Source of the DNA: Lenisia limosa
Taxonomy: Eukaryota > Breviatea
Length of the DNA: 36,135 bases
NCBI GenBank assembly: GCA_001655205.1
Contig: LPNZ01009726.1
Location: forward strand, 1-36,135
Direction: 5' to 3'
A model generated the notes under the pieces. That model saw only the letters and a list, made by a program, of their open reading frames with translations, did not search any database and was not told the origin of the DNA. Numbering within the stretch: position 1 is the stretch's first letter; the number at the start of each line of letters is the position of its first letter. A program made the translations under genes and the position numbers. This document shows, in pieces, positions 1 to 9,303 of this stretch.

Positions 1-98
1 ATCCAGGTTTGGGGAGGAATTTTTTTTTAGTTTCGTGAGTAGAGTATGAATTGCGTTAAACCTAAAACCCAATACCTCGGTCATTTAATCATTCACAG

Positions 99-179
99 GT
101 TCTTTGCGGATATTCCGATATTGCCACCATGGAGTGCTGGAAGGAGTTCTTGAGTCTCCCAGAGTACCCTGCCATCTAG
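99..179 (+). CDS. Terminal exon of an upstream gene (partial)
   Basis: A pyrimidine-containing acceptor ending in CACAG at 98 opens an 81-nt frame that ends in TAG at 177-179. It encodes 26 residues, including DIATMECWKEFLSLPEYPAI at the C-terminus. The internal ATG sits in a good context (GCCACCATGG), so a start there is not excluded, but a 16-residue ORF is less likely than a last exon. The rest of the gene would lie left of the window. It would converge on the 3-hydroxybutyrate dehydrogenase gene, whose stop is about 210 bp away. I do not recognise the family. Confidence 0.4.
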   Translation, partial: VLCGYSDIATMECWKEFLSLPEYPAI

Positions 180-388
180 AGTTTTTCGATTAAAATTGTT
201 TTTCTAATTAATGTAATTCTGTTTCCCATACTACAAGTCCATTTTCTCGTGATCCAAGCCAACATATAATCATGACTGTAAACAACAACAAAAAAAAGCT
301 TATCTACTACACGTGTCACAGGGTAATGAACTCCTAAAAAAAGGATCCTTCATCCACACAAAGAAAGCAATAAATAAGTTGTCAAGAT

Positions 389-2073
389 CTACTCCATATT
401 CCATCCGCCAGACACAATCATAGACTGACCGGTCAGCGCACCGGAGGGGAACGCAGCCTATATCGTAAGTTTAGTGACTGGACCTTTATTTCCCATAAAC
501 TCTTGACTCCATGAGCAAAGAAGGTTCTGCTTACAAGATATAAAAAGGTATCGGCGACTTCTTCAACAGTCACAAACTCCTTGGTCACAGTATCCTGGAG
601 GATGAGTAGAAAACAAATTCCGCTGTGTTATAATGTAGAACCTTCACTTTTAACCCCTCCTAAACAGCAAACCTTGAGCATAACGTTCTTGATGACCTCG
701 TCTTCAGTAATCTGGAGCTTAGCCGCTTGCTCTGGGATTTGCTTCTCGACAAGAGGTGTGCGGACGAAGCTGAAACAATAAAGGAAGCCATTTTAGCTCA
801 AAAAAAAAAAACTGTGCTGACAAAATATCCAAAAACCAAAATTTTAACTGCCAAGCAAACCCTGGGCAGACAACGTTGCTTGTGATGTTGAACTCGGCGC
901 CTTCCTTGGCAATAACCTGAAAGAGTCAAGACGCTGTGTGACTTGGGACTCATTTCGATTCCGCACAAATCTCTTTCTCTAATTTATGGCTCACCTTGCA
1001 GAGACCAAGAACACCGTGCTTGGCGGTGACGTAAGGGGCCTTGAGGACTGAGGCAAGCTTGGAATGCACTGATCTGAGGGGTCAGAAAGGGGAGCTGCAA
1101 AACTAGAACTTATTTCAAAATGAAGCGCTCACCCAGTAAAAAGAATAGCACCGGATTTCTGTTCCTTCATGCCTTGCATGGCGTATTTAGCGCAAAGGAA
1201 TGATCTGGGGGGGGGGGGNNNNNNNNNNNNNNNNNNNNNNNNNNNNNNNNNNNNNNNNNNNNNNNNNNNNNNNNNNNNNNNNNNNNNNNNNNNNNNNNNN
1301 NNNNNNNNNATACTACCCAAGGCGGATACTGCCACAAGAAGTACATGGATAGGCAAACATTGTGTGTTTTTACACACTATCTCCAGCCAACCCGTCGAGA
1401 TGGACACCAATGACCTTGCGCCAGTTGTCGAAAGAAAGCTCGTCAACAGGGTCAATGTGTTGGATACTAGGGGGTAAACAGGTAAAGGAAAAAACGAGGT
1501 ATTTCGACCACTGGAAAATCAGGTTGATTCCTGCCACATACCCAGCGTTGCTGATCAGAATGTCAACGCACTTGCCGTAAATGTCCTTAGCAAGTTGAAA
1601 GCCGGCCTTAACCTGCTCCTCATTGGCAACATTCATGGCAGCTAAGCGGTCAGAAGGAAAAGCCGAAAATGCAAACCCAACCGGAGTAATTCACAATCCT
1701 TGCCAATATGCTATTATTTAATAATAATGGGATAGAGAGAGCATCCAGGCAGGCAAAAGGGAGTTTTCTAGAAGACCCCTCTTACAGGCGACGGCCTCAC
1801 CACCTTCGGCCTTGATCTCATCAACAACCTTCTGGGCAGACTCCAAGAAAAGGTCAGCGACGATGACCTTGCTGCCTTCTTTAGCAAATCTCTCTGTGAT
1901 GGTCAATCTTTTTTTTACTTTACATGTATATACTGTCATATTTAAGCCGCTTACTTGCAACACCAGCACCAATTCCGGAACCAGCGCCAGTGACGAGGGT
2001 AACCTTATTGTGAATGGGCTAAAGGGGTTACAACGAAACAAACAATTGTGAAACTTACAGCAGTCACTGTCAT
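389..2073 (-). CDS. D-3-hydroxybutyrate dehydrogenase, bacterial type (SDR family)
   Basis: Likely oxidises (R)-3-hydroxybutyrate to acetoacetate with NAD+. Eleven exons, all GT-AG and in phase, give 264 aa, the usual length for this family: 2073-2059, 2018-1955, 1893-1786, 1641-1542, 1466-1392, 1204-1133, 1073-995, 916-861, 769-673, 594-535, 457-389. Visible SDR motifs in order: cofactor loop [10 protein letters not shown] near the N-terminus; acidic residue after strand 2 (VIVADLF), as in NAD users; NAG (ISNAGIQH); a serine in [13 protein letters not shown]; the YVTAK catalytic Tyr/Lys pair followed by [24 protein letters not shown], typical of bacterial PHB-cycle BdhA rather than mitochondrial BDH1; and C-terminal SGGW. 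The first assembly gap lies wholly inside intron 5, so the protein is intact. No targeting peptide is visible, so I infer a cytosolic enzyme. The family call is strong; the exact substrate is by family. Confidence 0.9.
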
Positions 2074-2144
2074 TATAAATTTAATAAGTTGATAAGAGAA
2101 TAGGCCGATGGGCGGCAAAAAATAATGTGAAAAAGGCGATTTGT

Positions 2145-2306
2145 CTCGGAGTTTCCTCGGAGTTTCACCAACCGACGGTTTCGGCTCGGTCGTAACCGAA
2201 TTCCTTCGAAAACTTTCGATAGAAAGAAAAGTCTTCTCGGGGCCCGCATTGCTCGTCTTCTTTCTCTCCCCTCCTTGCTTAATAGTCTATTTAAGGTCTA
2301 TTTAAG
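2145..2306. promoter_or_regulatory. Divergent promoter region with two 11-bp tandem duplications
   Basis: The 371 bp between the start codons of the dehydrogenase (-) and the Ig-like gene (+) holds two perfect head-to-tail duplications. CTCGGAGTTTC occurs at 2145-2155 and 2156-2166; GTCTATTTAAG occurs at 2285-2295 and 2296-2306. The second contains a TATA-like TATTTAAG twice, about 140 bp before the + start codon. Between them lie TTCGAAAACTTTCGA and a pyrimidine-rich stretch. A regulatory role is inferred from position only. Confidence 0.4.
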
Positions 2307-2444
2307 TGCAGAGAAAAAGAAGGGTGAGAAAGGAAGGAAGTTCAGTGCGAGGAAGAAAAACGAACAGAAGGAACAATTAAACTCTCCCAACTGCTTTAAC
2401 AACAGCCACCACTCACCGCCCCACCCCACCATACACTTAAGAAA

Positions 2445-4595
2445 ATGTTGCAGTTTAGTTATATATTAACTCTTCTTGCCTGTTGTCTTTTTACTCCAGG
2501 ATTGTCATTCGTTGCGCAAAACCCCAATGGAGGTTTGCTTATTATTAGTAACTCAACCTCTTTTAGACTTGATATCTGATGCCCACTTGGCTGCTCTCTC
2601 AGTGACAGCTAATGATATTTCAGCCACTTCAGGTTGGGGGGGGGGGNNNNNNNNNNNNNNNNNNNNNNNNNNNNNNNNNNNNNNNNNNNNNNNNNNNNNN
2701 NNNNNNNNNNNNNNNNNNNNNNNNNNNNNNNNNNNNNNNNNNNNNNGTCTCTACCGATGAACTTGTCGTCAAAGGTAGGCACTGATAATAACACCAGACA
2801 AAAGCAGTGCTAATGCATCAGGTGTTACACTTTTCCCTGCCCAGGACCGCGTTCTGGTCTTCAACGACACTTCAATTGACATTGGCGTTCAGCTCAATGA
2901 AGCTTGTAGGCTTGTGTGACCTACTCTATTATAGTACCGCCTTCGCGGACAATTAATAAAAAGGTTATATTGTTGATACTTGTTGGATAAAACGTCTAAT
3001 ACAACCAAACATATCATTGATATCCGTTACTGTGGAATTCTCACTATTTAGTTGCCACCTACCCGTCTCCGATTATAGTGGGGGGGGGNNNNNNNNNNNN
3101 NNNNNNNNNNNNNNNNNNNNNNNNNNNNNNNNNNNNNNNNNNNNNNNNNNNNNNNNNNNNNNNNNNNNNNNNNNNNNAATTACCTTTGTTAAGTCTTGTA
3201 CATTTGTCTGAGGTTAATTGATGATCCTCAGGTCAGGCTTGTATGTTCAACAGAGTGGTTTTGGAGACAAAGAGTCCTGGTACCAGATCACACCCTTTTC
3301 CACATGGGTTCTTCCTGTCAAGACAAAACCGACGAATCAAAAGCCCTCATTACGTTACTCACTGAAACGGTTTGTTTTAGGATTTTGTTGATAGGATTGT
3401 GGGGGGATTCTACTCCTTTGTGATCAAATGTTTAGATTTGTGCCTTAAAATGAATAAAGTAGTTTATACCCTCCCATCAATTTTCACCCTTCTAGTCTTC
3501 AGAAAAACAATACATCACCAAGCTTCGCTCCGGCATGTATAGTCACATTCATATGTACCGCCTTACTTTCCTTGACGCAATGGAAGACTACACTTGTGGG
3601 TTAAGTGGTTCTTTATTGTCGCGTAAGTCACTGAAATATTCCTGATTTTTTTTTTCATTGTTTAGATTATGTATCATCAGTAGGAAATGAAGGTGTTGTT
3701 CAGCTCAACGGACAAACTTCGGTGTGTTTCGATGGATACTTCTAAATTATTAACTTCTCCAGATATTGAGCCCAATTCTGAATTACATTTTTCTCTTATG
3801 CCTCTAGCATCACATTATTTAGATGACCTACAACAGAGTGAGATTCTATGGCATTTGGCCCTTCTTCAACCTTCGCTACGCTGGTAATGTTCTCGAACTT
3901 GCCTTCTGCCACTTTGCTCCGAAGGTAGGTGACATTTATGCCCAGTATCAAAGTGAAAGGGACTTACTTTCAAGGTTGATGGCAACAACTTTGGCCTTAT
4001 CAATCAAAGAAATGGTGAGTATTGTTAAGTCTCACTGATATGTGTTATGGATTGCAAGATGTAATAACACATGACTAGAGATTCACTTCAGCACACCAAT
4101 TTTCTGATAAATATCATTGGAAACGAATTTAACCCTTTTGACCATTTAGGCTGGACTGAAGGCTATGGATATGGTCAAGTCATTTTGTCCTACAACTTTG
4201 TTGGAGGGGGGGGGGGGGGNNNNNNNNNNNNNNNNNNNNNNNNNNNNNNNNNNNNNNNNNNNNNNNNNNNNNNNNNNNNNNNNNNNNNNNNNNNNNNNNN
4301 NNTATGTGGTCGGTGAAGAGAGAAGTTGTACATACGAGTATTATGCTTAATGTTGTTGGATCACGTCTAACTTGGCAGAAACCAACAAACGTCGATCGGG
4401 TTGGGTGGACAGCTACATCCACTGCACTCGGAAGTTTCAATACCGAAACTAGGCTATTCACTGGTGAGTGGGATTTGCATCTTTGGTCGACGTGTGAAGG
4501 CTGTGTGACTGTTTTGTTGTTATATGATACTCACGGTTATAGATACTACAGCGGTGACTTTCACAGCCCAAGCACAGTATATCTCGAAGCATTAG
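2445..4595 (+). CDS. Secreted or cell-surface protein with an Ig-like domain
   Basis: ATG at 2445 opens a signal peptide (hydrophobic core YILTLLACCLF, small residues after it). Exons I can follow: 2445-2532, 2567-2632, up to 2774 (after a gap), 2845-2905, 3232-3369, about 3496-3612, 3666-3719, 3822-3924, about 3977-4015, 4151-4206, about 4379-4471 and 4543-4595 (TAG). The middle exons spell an Ig-like pattern: VRLVCSTEWFWRQ (B-strand Cys, C-strand Trp), then YRLTFLDAMEDYTCG (the D-x-Y-x-C of strand F) and a strand-G-like VVQLNGQT. The C-terminal part is beta-rich with many aromatics (GWTEGYGYGQVILSYNF) and is unrecognised. Three assembly gaps (2647-2746, 3089-3177, 4220-4302) may hide exons or parts of exons, so the full sequence is unknown. 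AATAAA at 4747-4752 may be the poly(A) signal. Shares a promoter region with the dehydrogenase. Confidence 0.55.
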
Positions 4596-4803
4596 ACCAT
4601 TTCTCTGGCATATTTAACATCCTATGTAATATTGATTTCCTTACACTTTGGAATCACATTACTACCATGATATCATATGGTACAACAATACTGTAAGAGC
4701 AAAATATGAAACTCCTCCAAAACGCCTCTATGGTGTTTTAGTACACAATAAAACTAAATAATAATTTACACCTCAGAACAAAACAAAAAAAAAAGTGACA
4801 AAA

Positions 4804-7800
4804 CTACATAAGGGTCCAGTGTGAGGAGATAGAAAGGTGCATCAGGGATGCTGGCTGCGTAAACAGCATTCCAACAAGATGTCGCTTGCGGCGCTAAGGG
4901 GTCAAGGGAGTCTGTTGTTTTTATTATGATGATATTAAACTATATTATCATGGTAAAGTGCAGGAAATCCAGTAATGATAAAACCTCCCACCTTAGACTT
5001 CTGGCTGATCTCCATGAATGTGTAGACCTCCTCAAGACCCTCATTTCCACGCCATTTGTTCTCCAGATCACGACCTTCTTTCTTGTGAAGTTTCGTGGCA
5101 GTCTAGGGTATTAGTAAATTCGGAAGAGGTGCAGCTCTCATAATCTGCAGATGCAAAAAAAAAAAAACAACGCATACAAATACATGACAGTACTGATGAA
5201 TATGTCAAATATATCATAAACGTTATGATCTTATAGCCTTCAGCAGAAATAGTCGCATTTTTAGATAAACATGTGTAATTACCTTGGAGACGACAGTGAC
5301 TGGTTGGGCTAGGCTTCGAACGTTTTTAAGGAGAGTGTTCAAGGCAGCAACGCTGAGATCGGAGGTTTCGTTGGGTGTAATTTGTGTGGCGGAACGAACT
5401 GCTGTTCTGCATTCAGCCGGCAGTGTAATGAAAGAGGACGTTTCGAAAGCCGAATACGACAATGGAGAGAAGGGCGAGGGGAGAGAGGCAAGGGAGAGGA
5501 GTATTGGGGCAACATGTTCTTGGTCTGGGCGTTTTGAAGGGGCATTTGGCAGGACAAAGAGCTGGAAATCATCTGCTCTTGCCTTAAGGGACGTGTTGGC
5601 TTCGGAATGGGCAGTGAAGAGTTTGACTGCCTCGGAAACGACAGTAGCGGCTGATAACGCACATCGAAGACGGCCAGCAAGAAGCCGACGACACTGGCTT
5701 TGGACCGAAATTGTCGCCCTTTTGGTTCGACGAAAGGCTTGGTGGACCACCACCATCCTGCGCTGGGACTGGAGGAAAACAGTGTGGCGGCGAAGGGCGC
5801 GATATGAGGCACGGACAGTTGCCATGCGCCACCAAGACTGAATTGTTAGGGAATCTAATTATCAAGATGGGATACCCACATTCATTTTTGTTTTTTACCA
5901 ATCCACAATTCTAATAGTGATTCAAACCTGGACAGCAACAGCGGAGTTTTTCTGTTGTTGATAGCGGCAATATTGGACATACATGCGCCAGGTGGACTAG
6001 AACCGTCATTTAGTGAGACTGTGTATACGGTATGGCATCTCCCATTGAAAAAGCAAAAAAAAAGAAGTCAAGAAGATACTGAAGCCCCACCTGGATTCTG
6101 ATAGAAGACACGCGCATGGTGTTGTACGCACATCGCTTCTGATATCCGCGCCAATGGGCCTGGATAAGGGTAGCACTTGACTTCTGAAGTTGGAAGCGCA
6201 TACGGCAGATCTTCATTCGGAAGAAGGCCTAGGACGTCAGAGGATAGTTCCCTCATTGCTGCCAATCCCAACCGTGTAATAAGCATGAAATAGTGAATTA
6301 TCTCTGATATGTGTGTGGACTAGATACTACCCTTGTGTTTCTCATTTTTACATATCATATGGAATATAGAACTAGTATCACAGACAAAAGCGTCGCAACA
6401 GAGAAAAAAAAAAAAAAAAAAAAANNNNNNNNNNNNNNNNNNNNNNNNNNNNNNNNNNNNNNNNNNNNNNNNNNNNNNNNNNNNNNNNNNNNNNNNNNNN
6501 NNNNNNNNNNNNNNNNNNNNNNNNNNAGTTGAGGTATTGTTTTCGAGTCACGAACATCTCCCAAGTTGCCTGAAATAGTCAGCACATACTGGTCGGGTTC
6601 ACTTCAGATTAAAACTTACTAGTACTGATATTATGTTTTTGATACATTGTATTATGAATGTCACCCTTCAAGACTGTCTTGCAACCTTTATCTTGAAAGC
6701 TGCTCTTCTCGCTCTGTTCAGCACCCAGACAGCCGGCAAAACAACACGCCACCATCCTGAAGTGTTAACAATCCCTTTCCTCGAAGAACTAGGAGGGTAA
6801 CAACAATTATGAGGGTAAAACACTCTGTCTGAGGGACCAACCTTGAATCTTGGGCACGGCCTTATTAACGGCTCTTTTGTGGGCCCAAAGCCGCCACCAA
6901 ACACCAAGGCGCACAGCAGCTCCGTTCTATGAAGTTATCAAGGAACTATAGACCACAGTCGTATACTGTGATATTGTTTATTCTATCCATGAAGACTTGC
7001 TGTATTGAGGAAGTTGAGTGATGGAACTATTAGCTTACCCTTCTTTGTTGTTCGACTTGCTCGAAGAGTTCTTCCCTCTCACGTGCGTCTTCCTAGTCCG
7101 TAAATATCATCTAATTTGAAGCCCAAAATAGGAATTATATATGATATGTATTATTTGATCTTCATGTTGTAATATATTATATTATGTAGTATATAGAGAT
7201 AAGAAGTAAACAAAGGTTGTATCTTGCCGAAGCCGTCCACACNNNNNNNNNNNNNNNNNNNNNNNNNNNNNNNNNNNNNNNNNNATTCATAAAAAATATG
7301 CACCATCAAACAAACAAAAAAAAAACCCACACACATTGCATCAATTTGACAATACACGCAGATGAAATAAGAAAAGTAAAAAAGAAACGCGCCTGCTCAC
7401 CAATAGCTTGGCCTCATGAGCAAGGAGGTCCTTTTTGAAGATACTTGACTTGGCTCGGACAATTGGCGAGTTGTGACTGACTTTTCCAGATTGCTAAGCA
7501 GTGAATTTCCAATGGTAAGGCTGAGAGCAGGGAGCCTCTGTCGAGCCAGCCTGTTCATTAATACAGCATGTGATGACCCGTTTATGAGCTCTTTATCTCA
7601 TATAAATGGGGAGTCCTCAAATATACATTCCTCTTTCCCAAATTTGTATTTCACACCTTGTGTTAGTATTCCTTATGTAAGTAGTATTTCACCTTATTAA
7701 CAATTTCAGTTCACAGCAGACAACGCTGCTGACTGTGCCAACAGGTTTGATTTTGGTTGTTGCTTTAATATATATAATTGGTTTTATAAATACTACATGA

Positions 7801-8069
7801 TATATTTTTATACACACCCCCTCTACCGCGGCTAAAAGCTGTTGGACATGGGCAAAAGTTTCGAGGTGACTCTTTTCTAAAAGACTAGGAGGACGACTGG
7901 GGTGGGGGGGGAGGTAAAAGCCATACAGGACGTAATGTTGTGAGTTGATAAGACCACATATTTTCACATTCACTTCTACTAACTACGAACCTTTCCTCTG
8001 CTGAGCTTTCCCAAAGGCCGCCTTGCTGAAGATGTTACCACAAGCAATATTAAAATTAATTTCATTCAT
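4804..8069 (-). CDS. Multi-IQ-motif protein (calmodulin-binding repeats)
   Basis: Start ATG at 8069 (MNEINFNIACGNIFSKAAF); exon 8069-7991 joins 7876-7827 in phase. A charged coiled-coil-like exon (EDAREREELFEQVEQQRR, near 7094-7040) precedes at least eight IQ-like units, each opening I/V-Q/K plus aromatics and Arg: VRLGVWWRLW, PKIQGWWRVV, FKIKATWEMF (runs into the 6425-6526 gap), TLIQAHWRGY, IRIQSTWRMY, VAVQSWWRMA, VFLQSQRRMV and ISVQSQCRRL. Several exons begin within one IQ, all in phase 0. The arrangement resembles the IQ arrays of ASPM or myosin necks, but I see no motor domain and no calponin-homology domain, so neither name is assigned. IQ motifs normally bind calmodulin or related EF-hand light chains. 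After the last IQ a long exon (to 5284) has no recognised fold. The C-terminus is uncertain: TAG at 4804-4806 is one in-phase choice. Upstream, the 18-nt exon near 7732-7715 and the one near 7460-7412 are tentative. Confidence 0.65.
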
Positions 8070-8200
8070 ATTTTTATATGTCTGTAAAATGTTGAAGTTG
8101 ATAATATTTAAAGAGAGAATAATTCGATCAAATGGACAAACAAAAATTAAACGGTTTTGGTACCCATAAAAAAAAGAGAAAAAAAAGAGAAAAAAAAAAC

Positions 8201-8272
8201 GCTCCTAACTGGGCTCGAACCAGTGACCTATCGGTTAACAGCCGAGCGCTCTACCATCTGAGCCATAAGAGC
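8201..8272 (-). tRNA. tRNA-Asn (anticodon GTT)
   Basis: Read on the minus strand from 8272, a 72-nt cloverleaf forms: acceptor arm GCTCTTA/TAGGAGC (one T-G pair), D arm GCTC...GAGC with loop AGATGGTA, anticodon loop CTGTTAA giving GTT, and T arm ACTGG-TTCGAGC-CCAGT. The anticodon stem has one non-pairing outer position (C/T). Internal pol III boxes are present (TGGCTCAGATGG and GGTTCGAGCC). A run of nine T follows the 3' end within one base (A-run 8191-8199 on +), a typical pol III terminator. No intron; CCA is not encoded. Confidence 0.93.
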
Positions 8273-9303
8273 TTAAAATTTTGAGCTCCCATTTTCGATC
8301 CCGACAAAGCACCAAAAAAATTATATCCAACCACACCTTCCTGAAAGCCCGTCCGTCACCATGTAATTATACGTCCCAGGGCCCCACTGTCCGTCGTTCC
8401 GGGCGAACCTGGCGTACCTCACCTCCCACCACCTCACTAACCTCACCTTTGTCTTCCAGCCTCACCCATAACCACCTTATCAACTTTACCTTTTCTTTCC
8501 CTCATACCTATTCGATTTACAACAATTGAATACCATCCCTATTACATTATTATGTGATAAAACGGTTTGCACTCCAAGTGCCCAGATCACCGCCGCGTCA
8601 CCACAGAAGTGATCACCATCCCGCGGCCTTGCTCAGTCCGTTTACCCACTGCCCAGACCAATTGGCCCAGACCGCCCCCCCCCCCCCCNNNNNNNNNNNN
8701 NNNNNNNNNNNNNNNNNNNNNNNNNNNNNNNNNNNNNNNNNNNNNNNNNNNNNNNNNNNNNNNNNNNNNNNNACCGCTGGATCTCTATGATCCTAGTTTT
8801 CAATAGAGATTTTCTGTCATTTTCTGTGGGTGTGTTTGTTGTATCCCTATGATCCAAGTTTAATTGAGACTTTACTGCAAGAAATAATTTTATTGTTCTT
8901 TCAAATGTTGTTTTTTAAATGTTCTTTCAAAAAAAAAACTTTCAAATTTGAGAGTTGGGAGACTAGTGCCCGAATTTGGTGACGAACTGTTGAATTTTGA
9001 TTCCCCTATTGAGGTAATTTCCACTCCCTAAAAGCTGCCAATAATCATCTTTGATGGCTCATAAGAAGTATGGAAAAAAGGACCTCCCTTGCCTCACACT
9101 CTCGGAATAATCTCCTCCATTCTAGACAACCCAGGGGTAAGCCTAATTATATTAGGCTTGCCTTTTGTTAAGTGGACCCACATTGACAACCCTGTCATAT
9201 CTCAAATATCGATATTCCATCCGATGTACATCACCACTGGCCTCATTCCAAGACAAAAACTGATAGTATCTGTATCTTCTCCCACAAGGTCCCTAACTAC
9301 GCT
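8273..9303. other. Gene-poor interval between tRNA-Asn and the DENN gene
   Basis: About 1 kb in which I find no exon chain that I can support. It holds a C-rich low-complexity tract around 8396-8470 with repeated CCTCAC, an assembly gap at 8689-8772 preceded by a run of 14 C, an imperfect direct repeat at 8781-8877, and AT-rich sequence. An 83-codon + strand frame (9089-9340) overlaps the last DENN exon and shows no domain or splice context. Confidence 0.5.
8781..8877. repeat. Imperfect direct repeat, two copies of about 36 bp
   Basis: Copy 1 at 8781-8816 begins ATCTCTATGATCCTAGTTTT; copy 2 at 8843-8877 begins ATCCCTATGATCCAAGTTTA. Both continue with A/T-rich sequence containing (A)TTGAGA or ATAGAGA and end TTT(A)CTG. 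They are 62 bp apart. The left copy starts eight bases after an assembly gap, so more copies could be hidden. Confidence 0.5.

Noticed and set aside
5284-5841. 185-codon open frame on the + strand
   Set aside because: It mirrors the long IQ-array exon on the minus strand, where motifs and splice sites fit; the + frame has only biased Arg/Ala composition.
7689-7973. 94-codon minus-strand frame as one coding block
   Set aside because: Only its inner part (7876-7827) fits the phase and splice sites of the IQ gene; the rest is intron.
4804-8069. Myosin heavy chain
   Set aside because: IQ array present, but no P-loop, switch or converter sequence upstream, and the tRNA gene limits the space.
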